Shown in pieces: positions 25,529 through 35,578 of a stretch of DNA of 35,578 nt. The DNA is from an uncultured Novosphingobium sp. GTDB lineage: Bacteria; Pseudomonadota; Alphaproteobacteria; Sphingomonadales; Sphingomonadaceae. The stretch lies in contig CAMPIM010000028.1 of assembly GCA_946886365.1 (NCBI GenBank), forward strand, positions 1 through 35,578, written 5' to 3'. The position numbers and the translations under genes were made by a program. Positions within the stretch are counted from its first letter, which is position 1. Every line of letters starts with the position of its first letter. The notes beneath the pieces are model-generated. The model did not search any database and had not been told where the DNA came from. It saw only the letters and a list, made by a program, of their open reading frames with translations.

Positions 25529-26307
25529 CAGTTCTTCAAACTCCGTTCGTGCAACAGCGCGAGACCCAAAATGGTCAGGTCCGGCGCGATCGCATCGAAA
25601 ATTTCACTATTCTCATCAAACAGGACGGCCAGGCCCCCTGTTGAAATCACTTTGGCCGGGCGGCCAATCTCCGCCCGCGTTCGGGCAACCAGCCCTTCCA
25701 TCATGGCGACATAGCCCCAGAAGACGCCGATAAGCATCTGCGCTTCCGTCGTACGACCGATAACCGATCGGTTCTCCGGTGGCGCGATGGCAATCTTTGG
25801 AAGCTTGGCAGCGGCCGAGACCAATGCATCGAGCGACAGGTTGATCCCCGGCGCAATGATGCCGCCCTTGTAAGTCCCCTGATAATCGATGACGTCGAAG
25901 GTAGTCGCGGTTCCAAAATCGATGACGATCAAATCGCCTTCGTACAAATGGTGTGCTGCAATAGCGTTTACAACGCGGTCGGCACCCACGGAAGCGGGCT
26001 CCGCCACGTCCAGTTCAATGCCCCATTCGACCGGCGCCTGCCCCGCGACCAGCGCGGCCGTCTTGAAATATTTCTCCGCCAGCACCTGAAGATTATGCAG
26101 CGCGCGTGGAACAACGGTGGCGATGATGACCGCATCGACATCCGCAAGGGCATAGCCTTCCAGCATCAGCAACTGGTTCAGCCACACGGCATATTCATCC
26201 GCCGTCCGTCGCGGGTCGGTCGCGATCCGCCAACGCGCGCGAATCTCCCGCCCGTCAAGCAGTGCGAAAACCACATTGGTATTGCCCGCGTCGATCGCGA
26301 GAAGCAT
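25528..26307 (-). CDS. coaX: Type III pantothenate kinase (CoaX)
   Basis: CoaX phosphorylates pantothenate with ATP, the first step of coenzyme A synthesis. The 259-residue protein has the ASKHA-fold features: the phosphate loop in [16 protein letters not shown] (residue 4 onward), [15 protein letters not shown], the pantothenate-binding [15 protein letters not shown] and the second ATP loop in [12 protein letters not shown], then [11 protein letters not shown]. The start at 26307 places DAGNTN in the usual position and has GGGGA 7 bases upstream; the longer frame to 26370 would overlap birA. It lies 16 bases after birA and its stop overlaps the rnj start. No type I kinase (CoaA) is present in the window. 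Confidence 0.95.
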   Translation of the reverse strand: MLLAIDAGNTNVVFALLDGREIRARWRIATDPRRTADEYAVWLNQLLMLEGYALADVDAVIIATVVPRALHNLQVLAEKYFKTAALVAGQAPVEWGIELDVAEPASVGADRVVNAIAAHHLYEGDLIVIDFGTATTFDVIDYQGTYKGGIIAPGINLSLDALVSAAAKLPKIAIAPPENRSVIGRTTEAQMLIGVFWGYVAMMEGLVARTRAEIGRPAKVISTGGLAVLFDENSEIFDAIAPDLTILGLALLHERSLKN

Positions 26308-26323
26308 GGCCCGTCCCCGGATA

Positions 26324-27022
26324 TCAGATGAGAAGGATGTCGCCCGCATGAATGGCACGGGTATCGCCATTCGCCAAGCGGAGGATCAGCATCCCTTGCT
26401 GATCAAGCGTATCGAAACTGCCCTCGACGGTCTCGCCGTCAGGCTGAACGACCCGCATCGCCGTGCCGCTGGGATGAGCGTTCAGCAGCCAGTGCGCCCG
26501 CACCGGCTCCAGCCCTTGCGCGCGCCAGATGGCCAGCCAATGTTCGAATAATTCCGCCAATCTCTCCAGAAGCGGGCCAGCTTCTGCATCCTCGGCCCCC
26601 TGCGCCGCCAGACTGGTAACAGGCCGGTCCAGCCCAACCGGGTGGGCCACCACATTGATGCCGATCCCCACGACGATGGCATCTCCCGCACGTTCGAGCA
26701 GGATACCCGCGATCTTCGCGCCATCGACCAGAACGTCATTGGGCCATTTGATCCGCGCTTGCCCCTCGCACAATGGTGCAACCAGCGCATGCACCGCGTT
26801 CGCTGCGACCAGAGCCAGCAGATGGGCAGGCGGATCCCCCGCCCTCAGCCGGACCAGCGTGGAACAATAGAGATTGCCCGCAGGACTTTCCCAAGTCCGG
26901 CCCATGCGGCCTCGACCACCCACTTGCCGTCCCGCACGCAGCCACGTGCCTTCCGCCACGCCCTGCTCCGCCGACGCCAGCATGTCGGCGTTGGTGGAGC
27001 CGGTCTCGTCGACGAAGCGAAT
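26324..27022 (-). CDS. birA: Biotin protein ligase (BirA), non-ATG start likely
   Basis: BirA activates biotin with ATP and attaches it to the carrier domain of acetyl-CoA carboxylase. The visible domain has [19 protein letters not shown] (biotinyl-AMP loop), [18 protein letters not shown] and GIGINV, and ends in a small SH3-like domain (about 45 residues). There is no N-terminal repressor domain, so it is a ligase only. The first ATG is at 26983, but the same frame continues upstream with [13 protein letters not shown], the conserved family N-terminus. No ATG, GTG or TTG is available before it; ATT at 27022 or CTG at 27031, beside the nuoN stop (27028-27030), are possible starts. The ATT start given is a choice, not proven; coupling to nuoN termination is plausible. 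Confidence 0.85.
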   Translation of the reverse strand: MRFVDETGSTNADMLASAEQGVAEGTWLRAGRQVGGRGRMGRTWESPAGNLYCSTLVRLRAGDPPAHLLALVAANAVHALVAPLCEGQARIKWPNDVLVDGAKIAGILLERAGDAIVVGIGINVVAHPVGLDRPVTSLAAQGAEDAEAGPLLERLAELFEHWLAIWRAQGLEPVRAHWLLNAHPSGTAMRVVQPDGETVEGSFDTLDQQGMLILRLANGDTRAIHAGDILLI

Positions 27023-27027
27023 ATCGC

Positions 27028-28464
27028 TCAGAATAGCGACGCCGCAGCCGCCGCGCTTGCCTTGTCCAGCACGGGGTTCAACAGATATCCGACGACGATC
27101 ACAGCCGCACAGGCGGTCAGGATGATATTCTCGACCGCCCCGCCCCGCGCTTCATAAGCTGCGGCAGGCTCGTCGAAATACATCGTCTTGATGATCTTGA
27201 GATAATAGAAGGCGCCAATCACGGAAGCCGTGATACCGAACGCCGCCAGCGCAGTCAGCCCAGCAGCCACCGCCGCATCGAACACCAGGAACTTCGCCCA
27301 GAAGCCGAACAGCGGCGGGATACCCGCCATGGAGAACATGAAGATCGCCAGCGCCGCCGCCAACCCCTTGCGCGACTGCGACAGACCCGCAAGGCTCGCG
27401 ATGCTTTCCACCGGACGTCCTTCGGCGTCCCGCATCTGCAAGATACAGGCAAAGCCGCCGATCGTCATCACGACATAGATCGCCATATAGCTCATCGTCG
27501 CCGCCACGCCCGCAGGCGTCGCCGCGGCAAGGCCGATCAGCGCGAAGCCGACATTGTTGATCGACGAATAGGCCATCAGACGCTTGATGTTGGTCTGGCC
27601 GATGGCCGCCACCGCGCCGAAGATAATCGAAGCCAGCGCCACGAAGATCACGATCTGCTGCCAGTCGAGGCCGGCAGGACCAAGCGCCTCGATCGCAACA
27701 CGTACCGTCAGCGCCATAGCAGCCACCTTGGGCGCGCTGCCGAAGAAGGTCGTAACCGGCGTCGGCGCACCTTCATAAACGTCGGGCGTCCACATATGGA
27801 ACGGCACCGCGCTCATCTTGAAGGCAAGACCAGCCAGCAGGAACACCATGCCGAACAGCTCGCCCTTACCGACGCCATCGCCCAACGCGACGGCGATGCC
27901 ATCAAAGCTCGTGCTGCCGGTAAAGCCATAAAGCAGCGCCGTGCCATAGAGCAGGATGCCACTCGCCAGCGACCCGAGCACGAAATATTTGAGACCCGCC
28001 TCAGAGGACCGCTCATCCTGACGCATGAAGCTCGCCAGCACATAGGCGGCCAGGCTCTGCATCTCCAACCCGACATAGAGGGTCAGCAAATCACCGGCCG
28101 ACACCATCATGCCCATGCCGATGCTGCTGAACAGGATCAGGACGGGATATTCCGGCCGCAACGCGCCATCGACGAGGAAGTAGCGCGGCGCCAGCAAGAT
28201 TGCGGCACCCGCCGAACCATAAATAAGTGCCTTGGCGAAAACCGAAAATGCATCGGCACGTACCAGCCCGTCAAAGGCGAGTGGCCCATGCGCCAGCGAA
28301 ACCGGCAGCATCAAACCGGCGACGAGCAGCGTAAGCACCGACAGCCAGTTGACGACGCGCGCCGTCCCGTCACCGCCAAAAGCGGCGATCAGCAGGAGGA
28401 CCAGCCCACCCGCCGTAAGGACAAGCTCTGGCAGAACGGCAAGAAGGGAAGCGGAATCAATCAT
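27028..28464 (-). CDS. nuoN: NADH-quinone oxidoreductase subunit N
   Basis: One of three antiporter-like, proton-pumping membrane subunits of complex I. The 478-residue protein has about 14 hydrophobic helices, with the conserved glutamate in TLYVGLEMQSLAAYVLASF and the lysine in NIKRLMAYSSINNVGFAL typical of the NuoL/M/N family; the discontinuous helix region is around KMSAVPFHMWTPDVYEGAPT. The ATG overlaps the nuoM stop in TGATG, and birA overlaps or closely follows its stop. It is the last structural nuo gene in the run. Confidence 0.95.
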   Translation of the reverse strand: MIDSASLLAVLPELVLTAGGLVLLLIAAFGGDGTARVVNWLSVLTLLVAGLMLPVSLAHGPLAFDGLVRADAFSVFAKALIYGSAGAAILLAPRYFLVDGALRPEYPVLILFSSIGMGMMVSAGDLLTLYVGLEMQSLAAYVLASFMRQDERSSEAGLKYFVLGSLASGILLYGTALLYGFTGSTSFDGIAVALGDGVGKGELFGMVFLLAGLAFKMSAVPFHMWTPDVYEGAPTPVTTFFGSAPKVAAMALTVRVAIEALGPAGLDWQQIVIFVALASIIFGAVAAIGQTNIKRLMAYSSINNVGFALIGLAAATPAGVAATMSYMAIYVVMTIGGFACILQMRDAEGRPVESIASLAGLSQSRKGLAAALAIFMFSMAGIPPLFGFWAKFLVFDAAVAAGLTALAAFGITASVIGAFYYLKIIKTMYFDEPAAAYEARGGAVENIILTACAAVIVVGYLLNPVLDKASAAAAASLF

Positions 28465-30038
28465 CAGTGCGCCTCCCCCGACGCTTTTTCATGGGACATT
28501 GCACTATGGTCTTCGCCCTGCTGAGCCGCCGCCGGTGGGACAGCCGGACCCATCTTGATCCTGGAATCGCCCACCGGAGCCGCAGAGGCAATACGGGCTT
28601 CCAGCGCCCGAATGTCAGACCGCATCGGCGCCAGGAAACTCTCCGGATAGATACCCATCCACAGGACGGCAGCAGCGATCGGCGCCAGCAGCCACATTTC
28701 CCGCATCGACAGATCCGGCATCGCCGCAGCGTCGGCATTCTTCTGCTCGCCATAGGCAATGCGGCGGTAGAGATAGAGCATATAGGCCGCGCCCAGGATG
28801 ATGCCCGTCGTGCAAACCAACGCGACCCAGCTCGAAGCCTGATAGATGCCCATCAGCGCCAGGAACTCACCCACGAAGTTGCTCGTACCCGGCAGGCCGA
28901 CCGACGCCATGGTGAACAGCAGGAACAGCACCGCATATTTCGGCATGTTGATGCTAAGGCCGCCATAGCGCGAAATCTCGCGGGTATGCAGACGGTCATA
29001 GATGACGCCGACGCACAAGAACAGCGCGCCAGACACCAGGCCATGGCCCAGCATCACCATCATCGCGCCTTCGATGCCCGCTTGGTTGAAGGCGAACAGG
29101 CCGACCGTCACGATCGCCATATGCGCAACCGAGGAATAGGCGATCAGCTTCTTCATGTCGGTCTGCACCAGCGCGACGAGGCTGGTGTAAACCACCGCCA
29201 CCATCGACAGGCCCCACACCAGCCACGCCAGCTGCGCCGAAGCTTCCGGGAACATGGGCAGCGAGAAGCGGATGAAGCCGTAGCCGCCCATCTTCAGCAG
29301 CACGCCCGCCAGAATGACCGAACCGGCCGTCGGCGCCTGAACGTGCGCATCCGGCAGCCAGGTGTGGACCGGCCACATCGGCATCTTGACAGCAAAGCTC
29401 GCAAAGAAGGCCAGGAACAGCCAGACCTGCACATGCGGATCGAAATTATAGGCCATCAACGTCGGGATGTCGGTGGTGCCCGCGTCGTGGACCATCCACA
29501 TCATCGCGATCAGCATCAGCACCGATCCGAGCAGCGTGTAGAGGAAGAATTTGTAGCTGGCGTAGATGCGATCCGCGCCGCCCCAGATGCCGATGATGAG
29601 ATACATCGGAATAAGGCCCGCTTCGAACATCACATAGAAAAGGTAGAGATCCTGCGCCGTGAAGACGCCGATCATCAGCACCTCCATAAACAGGAAGGCC
29701 GCCATATATTCGCCGACCCGCTTCTGGATCGCTTCCCAACTGGCCCCGATGCAGATCGGCATCAGGAACACGGTCAGCATGATCAGGACGAGCGCAATGC
29801 CGTCGATCCCCAGCGCCCAGGAAAATCGGCCGAAGATCGGCGCATATTCCTGAAACTGCCACTGCGCAGCACCGGCGGACTGGTCGAAATTCGTCCAGAG
29901 CAGCGCGCCCAGCGCCAGGTTTGCCAGTGTCGCCAGCAAGGCGATCCAGCGTGCCTGATTTGCACCCGCATAGAGACAGGCGATGGCCCCCGCCATCGGC
30001 ACTGCCATCATCAGGGAAAGAATGGGGAAGCCGTCCAT
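28464..30038 (-). CDS. nuoM: NADH-quinone oxidoreductase subunit M
   Basis: The middle antiporter-like subunit of complex I. The 524-residue protein has about 14 hydrophobic helices, with the key glutamate in [21 protein letters not shown] and lysine in [17 protein letters not shown], plus [20 protein letters not shown] at the discontinuous helix. Its ATG shares a base with the nuoL stop (TAATG). A roughly 50-residue hydrophilic tail ends in [16 protein letters not shown]. Confidence 0.96.
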   Translation of the reverse strand: MDGFPILSLMMAVPMAGAIACLYAGANQARWIALLATLANLALGALLWTNFDQSAGAAQWQFQEYAPIFGRFSWALGIDGIALVLIMLTVFLMPICIGASWEAIQKRVGEYMAAFLFMEVLMIGVFTAQDLYLFYVMFEAGLIPMYLIIGIWGGADRIYASYKFFLYTLLGSVLMLIAMMWMVHDAGTTDIPTLMAYNFDPHVQVWLFLAFFASFAVKMPMWPVHTWLPDAHVQAPTAGSVILAGVLLKMGGYGFIRFSLPMFPEASAQLAWLVWGLSMVAVVYTSLVALVQTDMKKLIAYSSVAHMAIVTVGLFAFNQAGIEGAMMVMLGHGLVSGALFLCVGVIYDRLHTREISRYGGLSINMPKYAVLFLLFTMASVGLPGTSNFVGEFLALMGIYQASSWVALVCTTGIILGAAYMLYLYRRIAYGEQKNADAAAMPDLSMREMWLLAPIAAAVLWMGIYPESFLAPMRSDIRALEARIASAAPVGDSRIKMGPAVPPAAAQQGEDHSAMSHEKASGEAH

Positions 30039-32083
30039 TATCGTGTCATCGCCCAGGTTGCTGCCGCGGCGAGCCCGATCAGCATCACCAGCGCGTAAGT
30101 GTAGAGGTAGCCGGATTGAAGCCGACGGGTGACTTTGTTGCCCTGCACGACCAGCGCCGCCAGCCCGTTGGGTCCGAAGCGGTCGATGAAGCCGACGTCA
30201 CCGAACTTCCAGAAGAAGCGGCCGATGGCGAAGGCTGGTTTGACGAACAGGAAGTTATACAGTTCGTCGAAATACCATTTGTTGAGCAGGAACTGATACA
30301 GGACCCGGAATTCGGCAACGAAACGCTGCGGCCAGTCGGTGTTCTTGATGTAGCTGAGCCATGCAATCGCAAAGCCCGTCAGCATCACCGTGAACGGCGA
30401 GAACTTGACCCACACGGGCACTTCGTGCGCCGCATGCATCAGGTGGCTGTCGAAAGCCAAGGCCCCCTTCCAGAATTCGACGCCGCCTTCGGCCCCGATG
30501 AACTGGTCGTGGAAGATGAAGCCCGCAAACACCGCGCCCAGGCTGAGGATGATCAGCGGGATCAGCATTACCCAAGGGCTTTCGTGCGGATGATAGCCGC
30601 CGGTGCCCGTTACGGCAGGACCATGATCGTCATGGGCCGCATGATCATCATGGCTCGTTTCTTCATCCGGCGATTCATGATGGCCGTGGATAGCATGCTG
30701 GATATGTTCGGACGCAGCCCAGCGCGGCTTGCCGAAGAAGGTCAGGAAGACAAGGCGCCAGCTGTAGAAGCTGGTAAGCAGCGCCGCGAACACGCCGACC
30801 AGGAACGCGCCAACGCCCGCGCCACCGGAAGCATAGGCCGCTTCCAATATGCCGTCCTTTGAATAGAAGCCGGCAAAACCGATCCCGGCGAGCGGCAGGC
30901 CGACGCCAGTGATGGCCAGCGTCCCCAGCGTCATCGTCCAGAAGGTGATCGGAATCTCTTTCCTCAGACCGCCATAATAGCGCATGTCCTGTTCATGGTG
31001 CATCGCATGGATGACCGATCCTGCGCCCAGGAACAGCAGCGCCTTGAAGAAGGCGTGGGTGAACAGGTGGAACATCGCTGCGCCATAAGCGCCGACGCCC
31101 GCCGCGAAGAACATGTAGCCAAGCTGTGAACAGGTCGAATAGGCGATCACGCGCTTGATGTCGTTCTGCACCGTGCCGACGGTCGCCGCAAACAGGCAGG
31201 TGGCGGCACCGATGAAGGTGACGAAGCCCAACGCCGTCGGTGAAACCTCAAACATCGGCGACAGGCGGCAGACCATGAATACGCCCGCCGTCACCATGGT
31301 CGCCGCGTGGATCAGCGCCGACACAGGGGTCGGGCCTTCCATCGCGTCCGGCAGCCAAGTGTGGAGGCCAAGCTGGGCCGACTTGCCCATCGCGCCGATG
31401 AACAGCAGCAGGCAGAGCACGGTCATCGTGTCGAAACGGTAGCCCAGGAAGCCGATGGTCGAACCCGCCATGGAGGGCGCGGCTTCCAGGATTTCCGGGA
31501 TCGATATGGTGTCGAACACCAGATAGGTGCCGAAAATGCCGAGCATGAAGCCAAGGTCGCCGACGCGGTTGACGACGAAAGCCTTGATCGCGGCGGCGTT
31601 GGCGGACGGCTTACGGAACCAGAAACCGATCAGCAGATAGGAAGCAAGGCCGACGCCTTCCCAGCCAAAGAACATCTGCAACAGATTGTTCGCCGTCACG
31701 AGCATCAGCATCGCGAAGGTGAAGAGCGACAGATAGGCGAAGAAGCGCGGCTGATCCGGCTCCTCCTCCATATAGCCCCAGCTATAGAGGTGAACGAGGC
31801 TGGACACGCTGGTAATGACCACCAGCATGACCGCCGTCATCGCATCGACGCGCAGCGCCCATTGTGCGTCAAAGCTGCCCGACTGGATCCAGGTGAAGGC
31901 TGGCACCACATAGGCTTCCGCATGGCCGGTGAGGAAGCTGATGAAGATCGGCCAGCTCAGTGCGCAGCTGATGAACAGCGCGCCGGTGGTGACGATCTTC
32001 GCGGGCAGGTTGCCCAGCGCCTTGTTGCCAAGACCGGCGATGACAGCCGCGATGAGCGGGAGAAGGACGATAAGCTGGATCAT
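30038..32083 (-). CDS. nuoL: NADH-quinone oxidoreductase subunit L
   Basis: The distal and largest antiporter-like subunit of complex I; its long lateral helix clamps subunits M and N. The 681-residue protein carries the glutamate in [21 protein letters not shown], the discontinuous helix region [20 protein letters not shown] and the lysine in [22 protein letters not shown] His/Asp-rich stretch (about 462-495: [18 protein letters not shown]) lies in a loop before the C-terminal helices and may bind metal or simply be a variable linker. It starts 6 bases after the nuoK stop. Confidence 0.96.
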   Translation of the reverse strand: MIQLIVLLPLIAAVIAGLGNKALGNLPAKIVTTGALFISCALSWPIFISFLTGHAEAYVVPAFTWIQSGSFDAQWALRVDAMTAVMLVVITSVSSLVHLYSWGYMEEEPDQPRFFAYLSLFTFAMLMLVTANNLLQMFFGWEGVGLASYLLIGFWFRKPSANAAAIKAFVVNRVGDLGFMLGIFGTYLVFDTISIPEILEAAPSMAGSTIGFLGYRFDTMTVLCLLLFIGAMGKSAQLGLHTWLPDAMEGPTPVSALIHAATMVTAGVFMVCRLSPMFEVSPTALGFVTFIGAATCLFAATVGTVQNDIKRVIAYSTCSQLGYMFFAAGVGAYGAAMFHLFTHAFFKALLFLGAGSVIHAMHHEQDMRYYGGLRKEIPITFWTMTLGTLAITGVGLPLAGIGFAGFYSKDGILEAAYASGGAGVGAFLVGVFAALLTSFYSWRLVFLTFFGKPRWAASEHIQHAIHGHHESPDEETSHDDHAAHDDHGPAVTGTGGYHPHESPWVMLIPLIILSLGAVFAGFIFHDQFIGAEGGVEFWKGALAFDSHLMHAAHEVPVWVKFSPFTVMLTGFAIAWLSYIKNTDWPQRFVAEFRVLYQFLLNKWYFDELYNFLFVKPAFAIGRFFWKFGDVGFIDRFGPNGLAALVVQGNKVTRRLQSGYLYTYALVMLIGLAAAATWAMTR

Positions 32084-32089
32084 CGAGCT

Positions 32090-32395
32090 TTAGCCCTTCA
32101 TCCGGTTGACATCATCGACGGCAATGGTGCCGCGACCACGGAAATAAATGACGAGGATGGCCAGGCCGATGGCCGCCTCTCCCGCCGCGACGGTCAGCAC
32201 GAACATGCTGAACACCTGGCCCACCAGATCGCCGAGGAAGGCGCTGAAGGCGACGAGGTTGATGTTCACGCTCAGCAGGATCAGTTCGATCGCCATCAGG
32301 ATGATAATGACATTCTTGCGATTGATGAAGATGCCGAGCACCCCCATCACGAACAGAATGGCGCTGACCACCATATAATGCTGAAGGCCGATCAC
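32090..32395 (-). CDS. nuoK: NADH-quinone oxidoreductase subunit K
   Basis: A small membrane subunit of the complex I proton path. The 101-residue protein has three hydrophobic helices with the conserved glutamates in [18 protein letters not shown] and in the last helix ([14 protein letters not shown]). The start codon is GTG, overlapping the nuoJ stop (GTGA), so the two are coupled. Length and motif agree with the family. Confidence 0.96.
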   Translation of the reverse strand: MIGLQHYMVVSAILFVMGVLGIFINRKNVIIILMAIELILLSVNINLVAFSAFLGDLVGQVFSMFVLTVAAGEAAIGLAILVIYFRGRGTIAVDDVNRMKG

Positions 32396-33003
32396 AACTG
32401 TACCCCCTGCCCGACGGGCTGATTGACGTTGCGCACGGCATCCTGCGGACGGCGGCGGTTCTGCCGGGCGATATTCTGACCCTTCACGCCGCCGCGTGCA
32501 CGATGGGTCAGCACGATCGCGCCGATCATCGCCACCAGCAGGATGATCCCGGCCGCTTCGAACAGGAAGATATAGCGGGTGTAGAGCAGCGTGCCGATGG
32601 CCTGGATATTGGAAACCTCAGGGTTCATCGGGGCGGCGCGCTGCGCCAGTTCGATCGGTCCGGCGCTCCAGATGCCGATGCCCAGCACGATTTCAGCGAG
32701 CAGCACCAGCGCGATCAACATGCCGAAGGGCAGATAATCCACGAACCCGGCGCGCAGCTCAGCAAAGTCGATGTCCAGCATCATGACGACGAACAGGAAC
32801 AGCACCGCGACCGCGCCGACATAGACGATGACCAGCAGCATCGCGATGAACTCTGCGCCCAGCAGGACCATGAGGCCAGCGGCGTTGAAGAACGCCATGA
32901 TCAGCCACAGCACCGAATGAACCGGGTTGCGTGACAGGATCGTCAGCGCGCCGCTGCACACCACCAGCGTGGCGAACAGATAAAAGGCAAGCACGTGAAT
33001 CAC
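32392..33003 (-). CDS. nuoJ: NADH-quinone oxidoreductase subunit J
   Basis: A membrane subunit of complex I with five hydrophobic helices and the conserved pi-bulge helix region ([17 protein letters not shown]) that lies near the quinone-coupling site. The 203-residue protein ends in a hydrophilic, Arg/Gln-rich tail ([18 protein letters not shown]). It begins 33 bases after the nuoI stop and overlaps nuoK by four bases. Confidence 0.95.
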   Translation of the reverse strand: MIHVLAFYLFATLVVCSGALTILSRNPVHSVLWLIMAFFNAAGLMVLLGAEFIAMLLVIVYVGAVAVLFLFVVMMLDIDFAELRAGFVDYLPFGMLIALVLLAEIVLGIGIWSAGPIELAQRAAPMNPEVSNIQAIGTLLYTRYIFLFEAAGIILLVAMIGAIVLTHRARGGVKGQNIARQNRRRPQDAVRNVNQPVGQGVQL

Positions 33004-33036
33004 AGGACCATATATCCTCTTCGATCGGGTCGCGGC

Positions 33037-33519
33037 TTAACGATAGGGTGCATCGGCGGCAAGGTTCGCGGCAAGCGCGCGTTCCCATTTGTCGCCATTT
33101 TCAAGAAGCTTCGCCTTGTCGTAGATGAGCTCCTCGCGAGTTTCCGTTGAAAACTCGAAGTTCGGACCTTCTACGATGGCATCTACCGGGCAGGCTTCCT
33201 GACAGAAGCCGCAATAGATGCACTTCGTCATGTCAATGTCGTAGCGCGTCGTGCGACGGCTGCCATCGTCACGCGGCTGCGCCTCGATCGTGATCGCCTG
33301 CGCCGGGCACACCGCCTCGCACAACTTGCACGCGATGCAGCGTTCTTCACCATTCGGATAGCGGCGCAGCGCATGCTCCCCCCGGAACCGCGGCGAAATC
33401 GGGTTCTTCTCATAGGGGTAGTTGATCGTCGCTTTGGGCTTGAAAAAATATTTCAAGGTCAGCCAATGCGCCTTCACAAACTCCCAGAGGGTGAAGGATT
33501 TGACGTAGTAGCCAATCAT
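33037..33519 (-). CDS. nuoI: NADH-quinone oxidoreductase subunit I (2x[4Fe-4S])
   Basis: The peripheral-arm subunit carrying iron-sulfur clusters N6a and N6b that pass electrons toward the quinone site. The 160-residue protein has two ferredoxin-type motifs, [12 protein letters not shown] and [16 protein letters not shown], with all eight cysteines. The N-terminus ([34 protein letters not shown], given only as a region of residues 5-38) is the usual amphipathic, membrane-associated part. Its ATG overlaps the stop of the unknown gene upstream in ATGA, whereas nuoI normally follows nuoH directly. Confidence 0.96.
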   Translation of the reverse strand: MIGYYVKSFTLWEFVKAHWLTLKYFFKPKATINYPYEKNPISPRFRGEHALRRYPNGEERCIACKLCEAVCPAQAITIEAQPRDDGSRRTTRYDIDMTKCIYCGFCQEACPVDAIVEGPNFEFSTETREELIYDKAKLLENGDKWERALAANLAADAPYR

Positions 33520-34019
33520 TGTTGCACACCATTTGTGAAAGCGGACAGCGTTACGTCGAGCTTCACCTCGCAGAGGCCGCGATAAGTTCTAATGGGAGTG
33601 ATCTTTCCCTCCTGCGAGCTTTCGGCCTTGGGATCGAAATGGCTGATATCAGCGAGAACGAGCTTACCATCGTTGGAACGGCTAAAGATGCTCAAGAGCG
33701 CAGACGGAGGGCCACCCTTCCCGCTCGGTTCGAAGTAATTAACAGTGAACCTGTCGGGCCATTCATCTGACACCCAAAATGTCATCCGGTTGCCTTCGGC
33801 CATGCCGCCACGAACAAACAGCTTACCCGCATCGACGAACTGAGGCGTTTTGACATTGGTTCGGCCCATTTGGCCATACCATAAGGTAAGTTTCTCAGAA
33901 CTCGCTAAACCAGTTTGAAAGCTGCAGTTGAAGCCTTGGCCTGACTTTTCAGAAACCGCCGCAGCAAGCGGCTGGCTCATCAAGGCAAGCATCAAGACTG
34001 AAATAGCACTATAGTTCAT
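33516..34019 (-). CDS. Unknown exported protein inserted between nuoH and nuoI
   Basis: A 167-residue protein of no family I recognise. A signal peptide is clear ([20 protein letters not shown]), then a mature part of about 145 residues with two cysteines (FNCSFQTG and RGLCEVKL), possibly a disulfide, and beta-like alternation such as [20 protein letters not shown]. The start at 34019 is preferred: the nuoH stop TAA is followed by one base and ATG, with GGGGGA just upstream; a start at 34031 is also open. The stop overlaps the nuoI ATG in ATGA. By eye the gene is clearly less GC-rich (roughly half G+C) than its nuo neighbours, suggesting later arrival. Export to the periplasm is likely; any tie to complex I is suggested only by position. 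Confidence 0.82.
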   Translation of the reverse strand: MNYSAISVLMLALMSQPLAAAVSEKSGQGFNCSFQTGLASSEKLTLWYGQMGRTNVKTPQFVDAGKLFVRGGMAEGNRMTFWVSDEWPDRFTVNYFEPSGKGGPPSALLSIFSRSNDGKLVLADISHFDPKAESSQEGKITPIRTYRGLCEVKLDVTLSAFTNGVQQ

Positions 34020-34020
34020 T

Positions 34021-35064
34021 TTATCCCCCATAGCGCGTCAGCATGAGGAAGCCCGATACCAGGAACACAAAGAAGAGCGACGTTGGCAGGAATACCTTCC
34101 AGCCCAACCGCATCAGCTGATCATAGCGATAACGGGGCACCGTCGCCTTCACCCAGGAGAAGACGAAGAAGAAGAACAGGATCTTGGCGAACAGCCAGAT
34201 GATCCCGGGCACATAATAAAGCGGCGCCCAATCGAGCGGGGGCAGATACCCGCCCCAGAACAGGATTGCGTTCAGCGCGCACATCAGCAGCACGTTCGCA
34301 TATTCACCAAGCCAATAGAGCGCGAACGACATGGACGAATATTCGGTCTGATAGCCCGCGACCAGCTCGCTTTCCGCTTCCGTCAGGTCGAACGGGGCAC
34401 GGCCCGTTTCCGCCATCGCCGATATCAGGAACATGATCGCCATCGGGAACAGCAGCGGATTGAACGCATGGCCGTTGATGAAGCCATAATAGCCGCGCTG
34501 GCTTTCCACGATGGTCGTGAGGTTAAAGCTGCCCGCCCACAGCACGACGCAAACCAGGATGAAGCCGATCGATACTTCATAGCTGATCATCTGCGCGCTT
34601 GCGCGGATCGCGGAGTAGAATGGATATTTGGAGTTTGACGCCCAACCCGCGAGCACGATGCCATAGACGCCCAGCGAACTGATCGCGAGAATATAGAGCA
34701 GGCCGACATTGATGTTGGCCAGCACCACGCCCGCCTGGAACGGGATCACCGCCCAAGCAATCAAGGCCACTGTGAACGTAATGATCGGCGCGATCAGGAA
34801 CAGCGCACGGTTGGCGGCCGACGGAATGATGGTTTCCTGCAGGAACACCTTCGCCCCGTCCGCAAAGGACTGGAGCAGGCCAAACGGACCTACGACGTTC
34901 GGACCACGGCGCAGCGCCATCGCCGCCCAGATCTTGCGGTCGGCATAGATGATCATCGCCACCGCCAGCATCAGCGGCAGGGCAATCACCAAAATGCCGA
35001 TGACCGTGGACAGCAGCCACGCGCCGTTAAAGGGAAGCCCCCAATTTTGGAAGAAAGCGGTCAC
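34021..35064 (-). CDS. nuoH: NADH-quinone oxidoreductase subunit H
   Basis: The membrane subunit that forms much of the quinone pocket and links the peripheral and membrane arms of complex I. The 347-residue protein has about eight hydrophobic helices and the conserved acidic loop [18 protein letters not shown], plus [19 protein letters not shown] near residue 55. The start codon is GTG, overlapping the nuoG stop (GTGA). Its stop is one base from the unknown exported gene, so it is coupled to that gene rather than to nuoI. Confidence 0.95.
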   Translation of the reverse strand: MTAFFQNWGLPFNGAWLLSTVIGILVIALPLMLAVAMIIYADRKIWAAMALRRGPNVVGPFGLLQSFADGAKVFLQETIIPSAANRALFLIAPIITFTVALIAWAVIPFQAGVVLANINVGLLYILAISSLGVYGIVLAGWASNSKYPFYSAIRASAQMISYEVSIGFILVCVVLWAGSFNLTTIVESQRGYYGFINGHAFNPLLFPMAIMFLISAMAETGRAPFDLTEAESELVAGYQTEYSSMSFALYWLGEYANVLLMCALNAILFWGGYLPPLDWAPLYYVPGIIWLFAKILFFFFVFSWVKATVPRYRYDQLMRLGWKVFLPTSLFFVFLVSGFLMLTRYGG

Positions 35065-35578
35065 TCTGCGGCCTCCGCGAAGCTCTCACCGTGGATCAGC
35101 TCGGCCGAGCATTGCTGCATCGTCGGACTAGCGCGGCAGATGGCGTTGGTCAGATAGAAATCCTTGATCGGCGAACCGAACTCACCGCTGGCCCCGGTCG
35201 GCAGCGACGGTACAGACCAACCATAATCGGCGAGGCCTTCGACGCTCAGCGCCGGAACCGCCTTGGCCATCTCCGCCCGCAGCGCATCGAAGCTGTCGAA
35301 TGGCAGCGTAGCACCCAGCACCTCGGACAGCGCGCGCAGGATCGACCAGTCCTCGCGGGCATCGCCCGGTGCGAACACGGCCTTTTCGCCGCGCTGCACC
35401 CGACCTTCCAGATTGACGTAGGTGCCCGCCTTCTCGGCATAGCTCGCGCCCGGCAGGATCACGTCCGCCGCATGCGCACCCTTGTCGCCATGGTGGCCGA
35501 CATAGACCTTGAAGCTGTCGTCAAAGGCCGAATAATCGACCTCGTCCGCCCCCAGCGAGAAGAGCAGCTTTGGCTTGG
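35061..35578 (-). CDS. nuoG: NADH-quinone oxidoreductase subunit G, C-terminal part
   Basis: This is the 3' end of nuoG, the large iron-sulfur subunit of complex I with a molybdopterin-oxidoreductase-like C-terminal domain. The open frame runs in from beyond the right edge: about 171 residues are visible, beginning [41 protein letters not shown] and [26 protein letters not shown] are the usual family patterns near the C-terminus. An internal GTG at 35462 is not the start. The N-terminal cluster-binding domain is outside the window. Confidence 0.92.
   Translation of the reverse strand, partial: KPKLLFSLGADEVDYSAFDDSFKVYVGHHGDKGAHAADVILPGASYAEKAGTYVNLEGRVQRGEKAVFAPGDAREDWSILRALSEVLGATLPFDSFDALRAEMAKAVPALSVEGLADYGWSVPSLPTGASGEFGSPIKDFYLTNAICRASPTMQQCSAELIHGESFAEAAE

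Noticed and set aside
26981..26983. The ATG at 26983 as the birA start.
   Set aside because: It would remove the conserved GSTN-containing N-terminus that is encoded in frame directly upstream.
28467..30098. A 543-codon plus-strand open frame opposite nuoM.
   Set aside because: The translation is Arg/His/Gln/Asp-rich, the usual product of reading GC-rich membrane-protein genes backwards; nuoM itself is unambiguous.
31307..32422. A 371-codon plus-strand open frame opposite nuoL and nuoK.
   Set aside because: It is an antisense shadow spanning two certain genes and has no recognisable features.

Overview
The window looks like chromosomal DNA of an alphaproteobacterium of the Sphingomonadaceae (Sphingobium/Sphingomonas-like). 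This is inferred from high GC, a GcrA cell-cycle regulator next to parE, the order nuoN-birA-coaX-rnj-DUF1467, and the style of the large adhesin. No tRNA, rRNA, CRISPR array, insertion sequence or prophage gene was found.

Layout. (1) 1-2394: the 3' end of gcrA, a strong intrinsic terminator, and parE (topoisomerase IV subunit B), whose promoter suggests a leaderless mRNA. (2) 2511-15.4 kb: a surface-adhesin locus. A periplasmic LapG-type cysteine protease (+) converges on a six-gene minus-strand cluster: giant adhesin, OmpA-like protein, TolC-like outer-membrane protein, type I ABC exporter, SleB-type cell-wall hydrolase and HlyD-like fusion protein. The adhesin has an N-terminal Pro-Ala-Ala-Gly site of the kind LapG cuts, so protease, substrate and exporter are encoded together. 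The hydrolase gene shares ATGA stop/start overlaps with both exporter genes. (3) 15.4-16.1 kb: the only long gene-free stretch, AT-rich with palindromes and an orphan plus-strand terminator. (4) 16.1-20.2 kb (-): leuB-metZ-apaG-lysR-TPR protein, a leucine/methionine biosynthesis cluster with an attached regulator. (5) 20.3-23.5 kb: recO (-), divergent from a NarL-type membrane histidine kinase and LuxR-type response regulator pair (+). (6) 23.6-35.6 kb (-): one tightly packed run, nuoG(partial)-nuoH-X-nuoI-nuoJ-nuoK-nuoL-nuoM-nuoN-birA-coaX-rnj-DUF1467. X is a small exported protein of unknown family inserted between nuoH and nuoI and coupled to both.

How it works together. The adhesin locus suggests a Lap-like attach/release system: the exporter threads the adhesin to the surface, the N-terminal module holds it in the outer-membrane pore, and LapG cuts it free. 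No c-di-GMP receptor (LapD) is visible in the window. The embedded peptidoglycan hydrolase and peptidoglycan-binding OmpA-like protein suggest that cell-wall remodelling is built into this secretion locus. The right-hand third is housekeeping: respiratory complex I, biotin protein ligase, CoA synthesis and RNA turnover. The most unusual points are the hydrolase inside the exporter operon, the unknown secreted protein inside the nuo operon, and a birA whose conserved N-terminus lies upstream of its first ATG.
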